A DNA stretch of 64,000 nt from Sphingobium psychrophilum (GCF_012927105.1 NZ_JABBFV010000001.1:434001-498000); one strand, 5' to 3'; shown: positions 42,060 through 53,031, numbered from the stretch's first letter. Notes: generated by a model from the sequence alone, not told the origin. Translations and numbers: made by a program.

Positions 42060-42779
42060 ATGAGCGACGGGGCAGTTCACAAAGTCGATGCAGGGGCGCT
42101 GGGTGCGCGGCCGCTGCGCTATTATGACTTCTTCATGGCGGCTTTCGTCGCCATCCTGCTGCTGTCCAACCTGATCGGCGCGGCCAAGCTGTCGACGCTC
42201 GGCGGGTTCACCTTCGGCGCCGGCATCCTCTTTTTCCCCCTGGGCTATGTCATCGGCGACGTGCTGACCGAAGTCTATGGCTATGCCCGCGCCCGCCGCT
42301 GCGTGTGGGCGGGGTTTGGCGCGATGCTGTTCATGGCGTTGATGAGCTGGGTGGTGGTCGCGCTGCCGCCCGCGGACGGCTGGCCAGACCAGAAAGCCTA
42401 TGAGGCGGTGTTCGGCAGCACGTGGCGCATCGTCTTCGCGTCGCTCGTCGCCTTCTGGGCGGGCGAACTGGCCAACAGCTTCGTTCTCGCTCGCATGAAA
42501 ATAAGGACGCAGGGGCGGCATTTGTGGATGCGCACCATCGGCTCTACCGTCATCGGCCAGGGGGTAGACAGCCTGATCTTCTATCCACTCGCCTTCTGGG
42601 GCGACTGGAGCAATGCGCAGGTGCTGACGGTGATGGTCACCAATTGGGCGATGAAGGTAGGCTGGGAAGCGGCGTTGACGCCGGTCACCTATATGGTGGT
42701 CAATGGCCTCAAGCGCCGCGAAGGGCTGGACGTCTATGACAGTGGCACCGACTTCACGCCGTTTCGCACTCGCCTCTGA
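42060..42779 (+). CDS. yhhQ: Queuosine-precursor transporter (YhhQ/VUT family)
   Basis: 239 residues, six or seven transmembrane helices. The family motifs are LLLSNLIGAAKL near the N-terminus, FPLGYVIGDVLTEVYGY, and the GxxxDSLIFYPLAF stretch (read GQGVDSLIFYP). These proteins import preQ0/preQ1 for queuosine in tRNA anticodons. ATG at 42060 is preferred to 42048 since CAGG is 5 bases upstream. It is a single gene next to tRNA-Arg. Confidence 0.9.
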   Translation: MSDGAVHKVDAGALGARPLRYYDFFMAAFVAILLLSNLIGAAKLSTLGGFTFGAGILFFPLGYVIGDVLTEVYGYARARRCVWAGFGAMLFMALMSWVVVALPPADGWPDQKAYEAVFGSTWRIVFASLVAFWAGELANSFVLARMKIRTQGRHLWMRTIGSTVIGQGVDSLIFYPLAFWGDWSNAQVLTVMVTNWAMKVGWEAALTPVTYMVVNGLKRREGLDVYDSGTDFTPFRTRL

Positions 42780-42841
42780 CAATTGTACAACCGCGCGGCG
42801 GCGTAATCGCCTGTTTACCATTTGCCGTGCAAGAGCGAAGG

Positions 42842-43804
42842 ATGAGCAGGCAGTCGCACCGGCAGTTCACCGGAACATTTTTACGCAAACCTTTTCTTGC
42901 ATCGGCTCAGGTCGTTGCGTTGGACGATACGGCGGCCTCTGCCCTCGCGCTGGCGCAGCGCCGGTTCGAGGCGACCTTTCTCCATGCCCCGGTCGGTATC
43001 GCCCATGTCGGGCTCGACGGTCGCTTCCTGTTGGTCAATCCGCGCTTTTGCGAAATAAGCGGCTATGACGCGGAAACGCTGATCCGCACCGGCTTCCAAC
43101 AGATCACCCATCCGGACGATCTCAACGCGGACGAAGCGCTGCTGGCGCGGCTCAATGCGGGCGAATTGCCGCGTTACGCGATGGAAAAACGCTATATCCG
43201 TGCCGACGGAACGATCATCTGGATCAACCTGACGGTCGCGATGGTGCGTGACGATGATGACCGGCCCGAACTGTACGTAGCGGTGATCGAGGATATGTCG
43301 GACCTGCGCCAGGCCAGTTTCGAGGCAGTGCATGATCCGCTGACCGGGCTGCTCAACCGCCGTGGTTTCGCGTGCCGCGCGAAAGACGTGCTGGCTCATG
43401 CGGCCCATGCCCGGCATTGCATCAGCCTGCTGTTCCTCGATCTCGATGGCTTCAAACAGTTGAACGACGAGCAGGGCCATGCCGCCGGCGACGCCTGCCT
43501 GGTCGATATCGCGCAACTGCTGAAAGCGCAGGCCGATGCGGGCGATGTCGTTGCACGGATCGGGGGAGACGAATTTCTGGTCCTGCTGGCGGATCGGGAC
43601 GCACAGGCGATCCAGGCCTTTGGCGAGGAAGCGCGGCTGGCGCTCGCGGCCTATGGCATGGGCATCAGCGGCAGCTTCGGCCTAGTCACCGCAGACGCGC
43701 CCGATCTTGCCGATCTCGACCGGCTGATCGCCTGCGCCGACGATGCCATGCGCGCCGCCAAGCGGGCCGGCAAGAATCAGGTCTGCGCCGCCGCCTTCAT
43801 CTGA
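42842..43804 (+). CDS. PAS-GGDEF diguanylate cyclase
   Basis: 320 residues. A PAS sensor (about 40-155; [18 protein letters not shown]) precedes a GGDEF domain (about 163-318) with the active-site motif [10 protein letters not shown] and a [12 protein letters not shown] start. It makes c-di-GMP from GTP in response to an unknown PAS signal. An RxxD inhibitory site is not evident. A GTG five codons upstream is an alternative start. The 3' end overlaps truA by 8 bp. It contrasts with the BdcA-like protein at 59 kb, another candidate in c-di-GMP physiology. Confidence 0.92.
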   Translation: MSRQSHRQFTGTFLRKPFLASAQVVALDDTAASALALAQRRFEATFLHAPVGIAHVGLDGRFLLVNPRFCEISGYDAETLIRTGFQQITHPDDLNADEALLARLNAGELPRYAMEKRYIRADGTIIWINLTVAMVRDDDDRPELYVAVIEDMSDLRQASFEAVHDPLTGLLNRRGFACRAKDVLAHAAHARHCISLLFLDLDGFKQLNDEQGHAAGDACLVDIAQLLKAQADAGDVVARIGGDEFLVLLADRDAQAIQAFGEEARLALAAYGMGISGSFGLVTADAPDLADLDRLIACADDAMRAAKRAGKNQVCAAAFI

Positions 43805-44552
43805 AAGGCGCGTCAGGATAGGCCGCCTGCACGAAATACAGCCCGTCCGGCGGCGCGTTGAGGCCCAGTGCCGCGCGATCCTTCGCCTCCAGCGCGGCGC
43901 GTAGATCGTCCGCACGCCATCGTCCCATGCCGACCATCGCCAGGCACCCGACCATCGATCGCACCTGATGATGCAGGAAGGAGCGGGCCGCCGCATGGAT
44001 CGCGATCCGATCGCCGTCGCGTATCACATCCAGTCGGTCGAGCGACTTGACCGGGCTTTGCGCCTGGCAATGGGCCGACCGGAAAGTGGTGAAGTCGTGT
44101 TGCCCGACCAATAGCTGCGCCGCGTCCTGCATCGCGGGTACATCAAGCGGCTGGATCACCCGCCATGTCAGACCCCGCTCGAACGTCAGCGGCGCACGGC
44201 GGTTGGCGATGCGATAGATATAGGATCGCCCGATACAGGAAAAACGCGCGTGCCAGTCATCGTCCACCGGCTCGCACGCCAGGATGGAGACGGGGGCAGG
44301 GCGCATCCGGGCGTTGATCGCCCCCATCAGTCGAAAGGGCGCGATGGTCTTGTCGATATCGCCATGGGCGCGCATGGCCAGGCCGTGAACGCCAGCATCG
44401 GTGCGCCCGGCGGCATGGATCACGGCGCGCTCGCCGGTCACGGCGAAGATCGCATCCTCGATCGTCTGCTGCACGCTGGGGCCATGCGCCTGGCGCTGCC
44501 AGCCCATGAAGGGGCGGCCATCAAATTCGACGGTGAAGGCGAAACGGGTCAT
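43797..44552 (-). CDS. truA: tRNA pseudouridine(38-40) synthase
   Basis: 251 residues. The TruA catalytic Asp lies in [15 protein letters not shown]-terminal [21 protein letters not shown] is typical. It modifies the anticodon stem of several tRNAs. It starts 18 bp after the fmt stop, forming fmt-truA on the minus strand, and overlaps the convergent GGDEF gene by 8 bp. Confidence 0.95.
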   Translation of the reverse strand: MTRFAFTVEFDGRPFMGWQRQAHGPSVQQTIEDAIFAVTGERAVIHAAGRTDAGVHGLAMRAHGDIDKTIAPFRLMGAINARMRPAPVSILACEPVDDDWHARFSCIGRSYIYRIANRRAPLTFERGLTWRVIQPLDVPAMQDAAQLLVGQHDFTTFRSAHCQAQSPVKSLDRLDVIRDGDRIAIHAAARSFLHHQVRSMVGCLAMVGMGRWRADDLRAALEAKDRAALGLNAPPDGLYFVQAAYPDAPFR

Positions 44553-44570
44553 GTCCGGGCTGCGTTCCGC

Positions 44571-45479
44571 CTATTCATCCACCCGGCTCCCGGCTGGCAT
44601 TTCATAACCGCGCAGCAATTCGCCCGGCGACATCGCCGCCTTGCCCGCGCGCTGGATCAGCGTCGGGCGGATCGCATCATGGCCGCAGCCGATCAGCAGG
44701 CTGTCGTCCAGCAGTTCGCCCGCTGGCCCTGCATGATGTTCGACATGGGCGGCCAGGATGCGGAAGCGTTCGCCGCGATATTCGAAGAAGGCGCCGGGGA
44801 AGGGATTGAAGGCGCGCACCTGCCGTTCGACCTGATGCGCGGAGTGGCTGAAATCGATCCGCGCCTCCGCCTTGTCGATCTTCGACGCATAGGTGACGCC
44901 GTCTTCCGGCTGGGCCATGGGGGGATGCTGCGTGATATCGTCCAGCACCTCGACCATCAGCGCCGCGCCCGCCTGCGCCAGTTCGGCGGTCAGTGCGCCC
45001 GCGGTCTTGTCCTCGATCGGGGTGACATGCTTGGCGCGCATCGGCCCGGTGTCGAGGCCTGCTTCCATGTCCATGATCGTGATGCCGCTCAGATTGTCGC
45101 CGGACAGGATCGCCCGCTGGATTGGCGCGGCACCGCGCCAGCGGGGCAGCAGGGAGGCGTGGATATTCAGGCAGCCATGACGCGGCGCATCCAGCACGGC
45201 GCGCGGCAGGATCAGGCCATAGGCCGCGACCACCGCGACATCGGCGTCGAGCGCGGCGAAGGCGGCCTGCACATCGCTGTCCTTCAGCGATATCGGCGTT
45301 CGGACCTCTATCCCCATCTCTTCGGCGCGGGCGTGGACGGGGGAGGGGCGTAACGCCTTGCCGCGACCGGCCGGGCGGGGCGGCTGGCTGTAGACCGCGA
45401 CGATGTCATGACCCGCCTCCGCCAGCGCGTCGAGCGCCGGAACGGCGAAATCGGGGGTGCCCATATAAATGATACGCAT
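44571..45479 (-). CDS. fmt: Methionyl-tRNA formyltransferase
   Basis: 302 residues. Formyl-THF binding part [16 protein letters not shown], then the [16 protein letters not shown] motif and [12 protein letters not shown]; a C-terminal OB-like domain ends the protein. It formylates Met-tRNAi. It is adjacent to truA and close to def, which removes the formyl group, so the three genes link initiation chemistry. Confidence 0.96.
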   Translation of the reverse strand: MRIIYMGTPDFAVPALDALAEAGHDIVAVYSQPPRPAGRGKALRPSPVHARAEEMGIEVRTPISLKDSDVQAAFAALDADVAVVAAYGLILPRAVLDAPRHGCLNIHASLLPRWRGAAPIQRAILSGDNLSGITIMDMEAGLDTGPMRAKHVTPIEDKTAGALTAELAQAGAALMVEVLDDITQHPPMAQPEDGVTYASKIDKAEARIDFSHSAHQVERQVRAFNPFPGAFFEYRGERFRILAAHVEHHAGPAGELLDDSLLIGCGHDAIRPTLIQRAGKAAMSPGELLRGYEMPAGSRVDE

Positions 45480-45587
45480 AGTCTGTTTCCAGTTTCCGCA
45501 CCGGCGCGAAATGCGCGGCGAGGCGCATTTCCAAAGAAGCTGCTCAAACCCCTTGTCTCTCCCGGTTGCAACCCCTTATCTCACGAT

Positions 45588-46184
45588 ATGGCCTCACCAG
45601 AAATCGAAGCGTTGACCCAGGCGTTGTCCCGCCTGCCCGGCCTTGGCCCCCGTTCGGCCCGGCGCGCGGTGCTGCACCTGCTGAAAAAGCGCGAGGGCGC
45701 GATGGAGCCGCTGCTGCGCGCGCTGGAGGCGGTGAACGAACGGCTCGTCACCTGCCATGTCTGCGGCAATGTCGATACGGTCGATCCCTGCGGCATCTGC
45801 GCCGATCCGCGCCGCGACGCCCGCGCGCTCTGCGTGGTGGAGGATGTCGCGGACCTTTGGGCGCTCGACAAGTCGCGGCTCTTCCCCGGTCGTTTTCACG
45901 TGTTGGGCGGGCGGCTGTCGGCGCTGGAAGGGATAAGGCCGGAAGATCTGACCATCGACGCGCTGGTCGCGCGGTTGGAACCGGGCGGCGTGGACGAAGT
46001 GGTGCTGGCGATGAACGCGACGCTGGAAGGCCAGACCACCGCCCATTATCTGGCCGAGCGGCTGGAGCGATTCCCCATCCGCCTGACCCAGCTCGCTCAT
46101 GGCGTGCCGGTCGGCGGCGAGCTGGATTATCTGGACGAAGGCACGCTGGCCCAGGCGCTGCGGGCGCGCAGGCCGGTGGGGTAG
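45588..46184 (+). CDS. recR: Recombination protein RecR
   Basis: 198 residues. N-terminal helix-hairpin-helix ([16 protein letters not shown]), a four-Cys zinc finger [16 protein letters not shown], and a Toprim domain ([12 protein letters not shown]). RecR works with RecO/RecF in gap repair. ATG at 45588 has a weak ribosome-binding site. It diverges from fmt across 108 bp. Confidence 0.96.
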   Translation: MASPEIEALTQALSRLPGLGPRSARRAVLHLLKKREGAMEPLLRALEAVNERLVTCHVCGNVDTVDPCGICADPRRDARALCVVEDVADLWALDKSRLFPGRFHVLGGRLSALEGIRPEDLTIDALVARLEPGGVDEVVLAMNATLEGQTTAHYLAERLERFPIRLTQLAHGVPVGGELDYLDEGTLAQALRARRPVG

Positions 46185-46402
46185 GCGACGCATAGCGCCA
46201 CGCTGTCCTACAGGATCATTTTCCGTTAAACGGTCTGGCGTGCTAGCGGGTTTTATAGTTTAATTTCCTATTATTGATCTGGAATTTCAAGATTGGCGGG
46301 AAATATGCGAAGTTAAGCGTCTGTCCGGCCGCCGCTGATGCGGACGTGCGTCGGTCTGCCCGCCTTCTTGAAATATCGCGCCGTTCCATCTATGTTCGGG
46401 CC

Positions 46403-46933
46403 ATGGCAATCCTACCGATCCTTGAAGCGCCCGACCCGCGCCTGCGCACCATTTCGACCCCCGTCGATACGATCGACGACGATCTGCAACGGCTGATCGA
46501 CGATATGTTCGAGACGATGTATGACGCACCGGGCATCGGCCTGGCCGCGATCCAGGTCGGCGTGCCAAAGCGTGTGCTGGTGATGGACCTGCAGGAACCC
46601 GAATCGGAAGAAGAAGACGCCAAACCGGTCAAGAAACCGATGGTCTTCATCAATCCGCAGATTTTGAAGGGTTCGGAAGAACTGTCGGTCTATCAGGAAG
46701 GCTGCCTGTCGGTTCCCGACCAATATGCCGAGGTGGAGCGCCCCGCGGTGATCCGCGCCAGCTGGATGGACCGCGACGGTCGCATCCATGAGGAGCAGCT
46801 TGAAGGCCTGCTGGCGACCTGCCTCCAGCATGAGATGGATCATCTGGAAGGCGTGTTGTTCATCGACCATCTGTCGCGCCTGAAGCGCGATATGCTGCTC
46901 AAGAAACTGAACAAGGCCCGCCGCGCGGCCTGA
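46403..46933 (+). CDS. def: Peptide deformylase
   Basis: 176 residues. All three family motifs are present: [17 protein letters not shown], and QHEMDHLEG, which bind the metal and catalyse removal of the N-formyl group. A Glu-rich loop ([12 protein letters not shown]) lies between motif 1 and 2. It is followed by a strong terminator. The 218-bp gap from recR contains an AT-rich stretch at about 46250-46280 that may hold its promoter. Confidence 0.97.
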   Translation: MAILPILEAPDPRLRTISTPVDTIDDDLQRLIDDMFETMYDAPGIGLAAIQVGVPKRVLVMDLQEPESEEEDAKPVKKPMVFINPQILKGSEELSVYQEGCLSVPDQYAEVERPAVIRASWMDRDGRIHEEQLEGLLATCLQHEMDHLEGVLFIDHLSRLKRDMLLKKLNKARRAA

Positions 46934-46954
46934 GCAGACTTATCGGCACATACA

Positions 46955-46986
46955 AAAACGCCCCAAGTCACCTTGGGGCGTTTTTT
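46955..46986. terminator. Bidirectional intrinsic terminator between def and phoB
   Basis: A 13-bp stem (46955-46967 with 46972-46984), GC-rich at the core, ends in a T-run on the plus strand and an A-run at its left side. It therefore can stop transcripts from def and from the phoR-phoB operon. Confidence 0.92.
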
Positions 46987-47007
46987 ATGGCCATCGCCGG
47001 GGATGGT

Positions 47008-47709
47008 TCAGCCTATCCCGTCGGTATCCAGGGCATAGCCCGCCGACCGCACCGTGCGGATGATGTCCTGATACTGCCCGTCGCCGTTGATCGCCTTGCG
47101 CAGGCGGCGGATATGGACATCCACCGTGCGCAGTTCGATGTCACTGTCCTGGCCCCAGACGCTGTCGAGCAGCCGCTCGCGCGAGAAGACCCAGCCGGGA
47201 TGCTCCAGGAAATGCTTGAGCAGGCGAAACTCGGTGGGACCGAGCGGGATCACCTGGCCGCTGCGGCGCACTTTGTGGCCGACCGTATCCATCTCCACGT
47301 CGGAGAAGGTCAGCGTCTCGCCGGCCAGCGCCGGGCGCACGCGGCGCAGCACCGCACCGACGCGCGCTACCAGTTCGCGGGGGCTGAACGGCTTGGTGAC
47401 ATAATCGTCCGCGCCGGTTTCCAGGCCCCGGACCCGATCCTCTTCCTCGCCGCGCGCGGTCAGCATGATGATCGGAATGTTCGCGGTGCCGTTCATGCGG
47501 CGCAGTCGGCGGCACACTTCGATGCCGGACAGGCTTTCGACCATCCAATCGAGCAGCACGATGTCGGGCACATTTTCCTGCGCCATCAGCAACGCTTCTT
47601 CGCCGTCGACCGTGTGGGCGACCTCGAAATCCTCGCGCTTGAAATGCCAGATGAGGAGTTCGGCCAGCGCCGCATCATCCTCGACCAGAAGCATTTTCGC
47701 TCGTGCCAT
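47008..47709 (-). CDS. phoB: Phosphate regulon response regulator PhoB
   Basis: 233 residues. Receiver domain with acidic pocket EDD (about 10-12), phosphorylated Asp in LLDWMVE, Thr in LTARGEE and Lys in VTKPFSP; a winged-helix OmpR-type DNA-binding domain follows, with LGPTEFRLLKHFLEHPG. It is the last gene of phoR-pstSCAB-phoU-phoB. PhoB would bind the Pho box at 53003-53031. Confidence 0.95.
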   Translation of the reverse strand: MARAKMLLVEDDAALAELLIWHFKREDFEVAHTVDGEEALLMAQENVPDIVLLDWMVESLSGIEVCRRLRRMNGTANIPIIMLTARGEEEDRVRGLETGADDYVTKPFSPRELVARVGAVLRRVRPALAGETLTFSDVEMDTVGHKVRRSGQVIPLGPTEFRLLKHFLEHPGWVFSRERLLDSVWGQDSDIELRTVDVHIRRLRKAINGDGQYQDIIRTVRSAGYALDTDGIG

Positions 47710-47712
47710 GGT

Positions 47713-48408
47713 CTAGTTCTCCGGCTGCATGTCGGCGCCGCGCTCACGCTCCGGCAGGGTCTGGCCGGTCGCGGCATAATAGACCATTTCCGCGACATTG
47801 GTCGCATGGTCGCCGATCCGTTCGATATTCTTGGCGATGAACAGCAGATGCGCGCACTCGCTGATCGTCTTGGGATTTTCGACCATGAAGGTGACGAGCG
47901 TGCGGAACACGCTGTTGTAGAAATCGTCGACCACCGTGTCGCGCTCCACCACCGCCAACGCAAGGTCCGCGTCGCGCGCGGCAAAGGCGTTGAGCGCATC
48001 ATGCACCATTTCGCCCGCAACCTGGCCCATGGAGGGCAACAGCGAAATGGGTTCGAGGATACGGGTGTTGGTGGCGATCAGCGGCACGCGCTTGGCGATA
48101 TTCTTGGCATAATCGCCAATGCGCTCGACCACGCTCACGATCTTCAAGGCCGCGATCACGTCTCGCAGATCGTTGGCCATAGGCGCGCGGAGCGCAATCA
48201 CCTGGATCACCAGCTTTTCGACTTCCGCCTCGATCGCGTCGATCCGCTTGTCGCCCTCGACCACCTCGGCGGCCAGCACCTTGTCCTGTCGTTGCAGCGC
48301 CAGCATCGCATTTTCGATCGCGGCTTCCGCGCGCCCGCCCATTTCGGCGATCAGCCCGCGCAGCCGGTCGATTTCCTCGTCAAATGCCTTGATCGTATGT
48401 TCAGCCAT
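47713..48408 (-). CDS. phoU: Phosphate signalling protein PhoU
   Basis: 231 residues of two helical bundles, each with the metal-contacting PhoU motif (EAEVEKLVIQVIALRAP; RIGDYAKNIAKR and its repeat RIGDHATNVAEM). PhoU links the Pst transporter to PhoR, shutting the regulon when phosphate is plentiful. It starts 3 bp before phoB. Confidence 0.96.
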   Translation of the reverse strand: MAEHTIKAFDEEIDRLRGLIAEMGGRAEAAIENAMLALQRQDKVLAAEVVEGDKRIDAIEAEVEKLVIQVIALRAPMANDLRDVIAALKIVSVVERIGDYAKNIAKRVPLIATNTRILEPISLLPSMGQVAGEMVHDALNAFAARDADLALAVVERDTVVDDFYNSVFRTLVTFMVENPKTISECAHLLFIAKNIERIGDHATNVAEMVYYAATGQTLPERERGADMQPEN

Positions 48409-48425
48409 TGTCTCTCTCCCCCGGA

Positions 48426-49214
48426 TCAGCCGTAGCGGCCGGTGATATAATCCTTGGTCCGCTCCTGGCGGGGATTGGTGAAGATGTCGGACGTCACCCC
48501 ATATTCGACCAGGTCGCCCAGGTGGAAGAAGGCGGTGCGTTGCGACACGCGCGCGGCCTGCTGCATGTTATGCGTGACGATGACGATCGCATATCTGCCG
48601 CGTAGTTCGTGGATCAGTTCCTCGATCTTGGCGGTCGCGATGGGATCGAGCGCCGAGCAGGGTTCATCCATCAGGATGACTTCAGGCTCCACCGCAATGG
48701 CGCGGCCGATGCACAGCCGCTGCTGCTGGCCGCCCGACAAGGCCGTACCGCTTTCGGTCAGCCGATCCTTCACTTCTTCCCACAGGCCTGCACGGCGCAG
48801 CGACTTTTCGACGATCACGTCCATGTCCGCCTTGCCCGCGGCCAGGCCGTGAATGCGCGGGCCATAGGCGATATTCTCGTAGATCGACTTGGGGAAGGGA
48901 TTGGGCTTCTGGAACACCATGCCGACCCGCGCGCGCAACTGCACCACGTCCATCGACGCAGCATAGATATTCTCGCCGTCCAGCGTAATCTCACCTTCGA
49001 CCCGCGCCGATGCGACGGTGTCGTTCATGCGGTTGAGCGTCCGCAGAAACGTCGATTTGCCACAGCCCGACGGGCCGATGAAGGCGGTGACATGGTCCAT
49101 GCCGACGTCGATCGACACGCCCTTGATCGCTTGCTTGTCGCCATAAAAGACCTTGACGTCGCGTGCCGACATCTTCGGGTTTTCGATGGCCAGCTTGGTT
49201 TGTTCTTCTGTCAT
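48426..49214 (-). CDS. pstB: Phosphate ABC transporter ATP-binding protein
   Basis: 262 residues from ATG 49214; a GTG at 49229 would add five residues and overlap pstA. ABC ATPase motifs: Walker [10 protein letters not shown], signature ALSGGQQQR, Walker B VILMDEP and the switch His in VTHNMQQ. It energises phosphate uptake by PstSCA. Confidence 0.97.
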   Translation of the reverse strand: MTEEQTKLAIENPKMSARDVKVFYGDKQAIKGVSIDVGMDHVTAFIGPSGCGKSTFLRTLNRMNDTVASARVEGEITLDGENIYAASMDVVQLRARVGMVFQKPNPFPKSIYENIAYGPRIHGLAAGKADMDVIVEKSLRRAGLWEEVKDRLTESGTALSGGQQQRLCIGRAIAVEPEVILMDEPCSALDPIATAKIEELIHELRGRYAIVIVTHNMQQAARVSQRTAFFHLGDLVEYGVTSDIFTNPRQERTKDYITGRYG

Positions 49215-49222
49215 GGGTGCGT

Positions 49223-50467
49223 TTACCACCGTGTTTCAAACTTGTTGCGCAGGTAGATTGCGAGGCCGTTCATCGCGAGCAGGAAGGCGAGCAAAACGAT
49301 GATCGCGGCGGAAGTCTTTTCGACGAAGCCTTTTGAGACTTCATCGGACCAGAGGAAGATCTGCACCGGCAGCACGGTCGCCGGATCAGTGATGCCGCCC
49401 GGCGGGGTGGCGATGAAGGCGCGCATGCCGATCATCAGCAGCGGCGCGGTTTCACCCAGCGCGCGGGCCATGCCGATGATCGTGCCGGTCAGGATGCCGG
49501 GCAAGGCGAGCGGCAGGACATGCTGGAACACGACCTGGACGGGACTTGCCCCGATGCCGAGCGCCGCGTCGCGGATGCTGGGCGGGACCGATTTGATCGC
49601 GTTGCGGCCAGCGATGACGATGACCGGCATCGTCATCAGCGCCAGCGTCATGCCGCCGACCAGCGCGGCGGATCGCGGCAGATGCGCCAGGTTCAGGAAG
49701 ATCGACAATCCCAGCAGGCCGAAGATGATCGAAGGCACCGCCGCCAGATTGTTGATCGACACTTCGATAATGTCGGTCCACCAGCTTTTGCGGGCATATT
49801 CCTCCAGATAGAGCGCCGTGGCGACGCCGATGGGGAAGCTGAGCAGCAGCGTCACGATCATCGTCAGCAGCGACCCCTTGAACGCGCCCCAAATGCCGAC
49901 CTGGGTCGGATCGGTGCCGTCGCTGGCGGTCAGGAAGCTGAAGTTGAAGCCGGTGGACAATACGCCCTGTTGCTTAAGCCGCGCCGCCGCGGCCTCCATT
50001 TCCGGCGAACCATTGCTCTTGGCGGCCAGATCCAGCCCAGTCGAGGCGGGCACGCTGATCGTCTCGGTCCGGCTCAATATCTTCGGATCGGCCTTGATCG
50101 CATCGCGAATGCTGATCCAGGCGGTCGGCGACAGCAGCGCGTCGGCATCGGCGCCCAGCAGCTTTTTCGCGACCGTGTCCGTCACCATCGGCAGATTGGC
50201 CTGGTTCAGCGATTCGTCCGTGATCGCGGCGGGATCGAGCAGTAGCGGCGAAGCCGGGAAGTCGATCTTGAGGGCGATTTCGGTCCTGGTGAAACCACGC
50301 AGGCCGTTGCCCATCATGGTGAAAAGCAGGAAGGCCAGGAAGGAAGCGGACAGGACGACCGCGAACAGGCCTGCGAACTTGAAGCGGCGTTCGGCGGCGT
50401 AACGCCCCGCGATCCGCTTCTGCATAATATCCGACTTCCAGTCGGTGGGGGTGCGTGTCGCGCTCAT
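49223..50467 (-). CDS. pstA: Phosphate ABC transporter permease
   Basis: 414 residues. A first transmembrane helix (about 35-53) is followed by a periplasmic domain of about 150 residues that is longer than in E. coli PstA, then a five-helix permease core with the EAA-like loop [19 protein letters not shown]. Start overlaps the pstC stop by 4 bp. Confidence 0.95.
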   Translation of the reverse strand: MSATRTPTDWKSDIMQKRIAGRYAAERRFKFAGLFAVVLSASFLAFLLFTMMGNGLRGFTRTEIALKIDFPASPLLLDPAAITDESLNQANLPMVTDTVAKKLLGADADALLSPTAWISIRDAIKADPKILSRTETISVPASTGLDLAAKSNGSPEMEAAAARLKQQGVLSTGFNFSFLTASDGTDPTQVGIWGAFKGSLLTMIVTLLLSFPIGVATALYLEEYARKSWWTDIIEVSINNLAAVPSIIFGLLGLSIFLNLAHLPRSAALVGGMTLALMTMPVIVIAGRNAIKSVPPSIRDAALGIGASPVQVVFQHVLPLALPGILTGTIIGMARALGETAPLLMIGMRAFIATPPGGITDPATVLPVQIFLWSDEVSKGFVEKTSAAIIVLLAFLLAMNGLAIYLRNKFETRW

Positions 50468-51858
50468 TCGTAAGCCTCGCGATATTTCTTCACGACCCGC
50501 AGGGCCACGATGTTGAGCAACAGGGTGACGATGAACAACACCAGGCCCAGCGCAAAGGCGGCCAGCGTCTTGGCACTGTCAAATTCCTGGTCGCCGGTCA
50601 GCAACTGGACGATCTGGGTCGTCACCGTCGTTACGCTGGCAAAGGGATTGAGCGTCATGTTGGCGGCAAGGCCCGCGGCCATCACCACAATCATCGTTTC
50701 ACCGATGGCGCGGCTGACGGCCAGCAATACGCCGCCCACCACGCCGGGCAGGGCGGCGGGGATCAGCACCTTGCGGATCGTCTCGCTGGTGGTTGCGCCC
50801 ATCGCCAGGCTGCCGTCGCGCATCGATTGCGGCACGGCGGCGATACTGTCGTCGGCCATGGAGGACACGAACGGGATAATCATCACGCCCATGACGAGGC
50901 CGGCGGCGAGCGCGCTTTCGGACGATGCGCCGTGGATGCCGATCATCACCGCGAAATCGCGGAGTGCAGGGGCGATGGTGAGCGCGGCAAAATAGCCATA
51001 GACCACCGTGGGCACGCCAGCCAGCATCTCCAGCGTCGGCTTCATCCACTTGCGGACCGTCGGGCTGGCATATTGGGTCAGGTATATGGCGCTCATCAGG
51101 CCGAGCGGAATGGCCACGATCATGGCGATGATCGCGCCGATGAAGATGGTACCCCAGAATAGCGGCACTGCGCCGAACGCATCGTCATTGCCATATCCCA
51201 TGGCGGCCGACTGCGGCGACCATTTGGTGCCGAACAGGAAGTCGATGGGATTGACCATCGAGAAGAAGCGGAAGCTTTCCCACAACAGCGAAGCGACGAT
51301 GCCGACCGTCGTGACGATCGCGATCAGCGACGCGATCAGCAGCGACGCCATCACCAGCCGCTCAACCCGCGTACGCGCCCGGAAATCGGGGCGGACGCGG
51401 GTGAAGGCATAGGCGCCACCGGCAAAGGCCAGCACCAGCGCCAGCACCCCGCCGGCCACGCCATATTTGTTGAGGGCGGCGCGATAGGGTTCGACCAGGC
51501 CCTGCGACAGCGGGTTGAACGCGCCCGCCTGATCGCCGCTGGCGATCGCCCGCGCTTCGCCAAGGATGGCGGAGCGGGAGAAGCCGTCCAGCGGCAGGCT
51601 CTGGGCCGCCGGGTCCGCCAGCACGCTTTGCGTGACCAAGCCGGGGGCGACATTGGCCCAGATCGCCAGGAAGATGACCGCCGGGATCAGGGTCCATAGC
51701 GCGACATACCAGCCATGATAGCCCGGTAGCGAGTGGACGGCGTCGCGCCGCCCGGTCGCCCGCGCTACGGTCTGGAGCCGCATGGCGCGGGCGCGGGCGC
51801 TGACCCAGGCGATCGCGCCCAGGCCCGCCAGCAGCAGGATGATGGCTGGTCCGGTCAT
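50464..51858 (-). CDS. pstC: Phosphate ABC transporter permease
   Basis: 464 residues. About eight transmembrane helices; the C-terminal permease core has the EAA loop GSLAMGATTSETIRKVLIP. The N-terminal half, with two extra helices and a periplasmic stretch, is longer than in E. coli PstC, as in other alphaproteobacterial forms. It starts 7 bp after pstS. Confidence 0.95.
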   Translation of the reverse strand: MTGPAIILLLAGLGAIAWVSARARAMRLQTVARATGRRDAVHSLPGYHGWYVALWTLIPAVIFLAIWANVAPGLVTQSVLADPAAQSLPLDGFSRSAILGEARAIASGDQAGAFNPLSQGLVEPYRAALNKYGVAGGVLALVLAFAGGAYAFTRVRPDFRARTRVERLVMASLLIASLIAIVTTVGIVASLLWESFRFFSMVNPIDFLFGTKWSPQSAAMGYGNDDAFGAVPLFWGTIFIGAIIAMIVAIPLGLMSAIYLTQYASPTVRKWMKPTLEMLAGVPTVVYGYFAALTIAPALRDFAVMIGIHGASSESALAAGLVMGVMIIPFVSSMADDSIAAVPQSMRDGSLAMGATTSETIRKVLIPAALPGVVGGVLLAVSRAIGETMIVVMAAGLAANMTLNPFASVTTVTTQIVQLLTGDQEFDSAKTLAAFALGLVLFIVTLLLNIVALRVVKKYREAYE

Positions 51859-51865
51859 ATCGCCC

Positions 51866-52921
51866 TTACTTCAGCTGCGAACCGTCAAGGACGGTCAGCG
51901 CCTTGACGATCTCGGCGCTCTTCTTGCGCACGTCTTCGGGCGCGGCAACCATGCCACGCTTGGTCAGCGGGCCATCCGGGTTCCAGTTGGCAGCGAAGGC
52001 GTTCAGGAAGCCCTGAAGACCGGGGATGGCCGTCATGTGCGCCTTCTTGACATAGATGTAGAGCGGACGCGCGCCAGGATATTGGCCTGTCGATACGGTT
52101 TCATAGGTCGCCTCGACGCCGTTGATCGACACGTCCTTGAGGGTATCCTTGTTCTCCTCAAGGAAGCTGTAGCCGAAGACGCCGACCGCATTGGGATTGG
52201 CGCCCAGCTTCTGCACGATCAAATTGTCGTTCTCACCGGAGTCGACATATTTGCCGTCTTCGCGAACGCGGGTGCAGGTCGCCTTATATTCGTCCTCGTT
52301 CTTTTCCTTCAGCGCCTTCATCGCCTCGTCCGACTGGCAACCCTTTTCCAGGATCAGTTCGGCAAGCGAATCGCGCGTGCCGCTGGTCGACGGCGGGCCA
52401 AAGACGGAGATGGCGATCGCGGGCAGGCTGGGGTCGACGTCCTTCCAGGTCTGGGCCTTGTTAGGCCCCTTGCCATAAGGATTGGCGGCCAGCGCCTCAT
52501 AGACGATCTTGGGGGTCAGCTTCAGGCCCGGACCCTGCTTCGATTCGGCAAAGGCTAGGCCATCGACGCCGACCTGGATCTCGATGATATCTGTCACGCC
52601 GTTGGCGGCGCACATATCGAATTCTGCCTTCTTCATGCGGCGCGATGCGTCGGCGATGTCGGGATGCTGGGCACCCACGCCCGCGCAGAACAGCTTCATG
52701 CCACCGCCCGTGCCGGTCGATTCGATGATCGGCGACTTCATGCCGGCGTTGCTCTGCACGAACAGTTCGGCGACCGCGGTCGCGAAGGGATAGACGGTGG
52801 AGGAGCCGACCGCGCGGATCTGGTCACGCGTCTGGCCTGCGCCGCCACCGGACTGGTCGCCGCAAGCGGCAAGGCTGAGAACGCTCACGGTCGTCGCGGC
52901 GAGCAAGGCGAATGTCTTCAC
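51866..52921 (-). CDS. pstS: Phosphate-binding lipoprotein PstS
   Basis: 351 residues. Start is GTG at 52921 with GGAGG five bases upstream. Lipoprotein signal ends SLAAC-G. Phosphate-contacting segments IRAVGSSTVYPFA, SRRMKKAEFD and PPSTSGTRDSL are clear. It is a periplasmic, membrane-tethered receptor delivering phosphate to PstCA. The upstream Pho box implies induction by phosphate starvation. Confidence 0.96.
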   Translation of the reverse strand: MKTFALLAATTVSVLSLAACGDQSGGGAGQTRDQIRAVGSSTVYPFATAVAELFVQSNAGMKSPIIESTGTGGGMKLFCAGVGAQHPDIADASRRMKKAEFDMCAANGVTDIIEIQVGVDGLAFAESKQGPGLKLTPKIVYEALAANPYGKGPNKAQTWKDVDPSLPAIAISVFGPPSTSGTRDSLAELILEKGCQSDEAMKALKEKNEDEYKATCTRVREDGKYVDSGENDNLIVQKLGANPNAVGVFGYSFLEENKDTLKDVSINGVEATYETVSTGQYPGARPLYIYVKKAHMTAIPGLQGFLNAFAANWNPDGPLTKRGMVAAPEDVRKKSAEIVKALTVLDGSQLK

Positions 52922-53002
52922 GGGAACCTCCAAACAACAGAGCCGCGATTCGCTTGTCGCCGCCCCCTTGGGAAGCGCCCTAGTCGCGGACCATCGCGCC
53001 TT

Positions 53003-53031
53003 TGTGACAGTCAGGTTTCATTTTCATGACA
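53003..53031 (-). promoter_or_regulatory. Pho box upstream of pstS
   Basis: On the minus strand three 7-mers at 11-bp spacing read TGTCATG (53025-53031), TGAAACC (53014-53020) and TGTCACA (53003-53009). The outer two match the PhoB half-site CTGTCAT/C. The array runs over the phoR stop codon (53024-53026), so pst genes can be induced separately from phoR. Confidence 0.8.

Noticed and set aside
46987..48435. A 482-codon open frame opposite phoB and phoU
   Set aside because: Same strand-shadow effect; codon use of phoB and phoU is clearly real and no domain is visible in the opposite reading.
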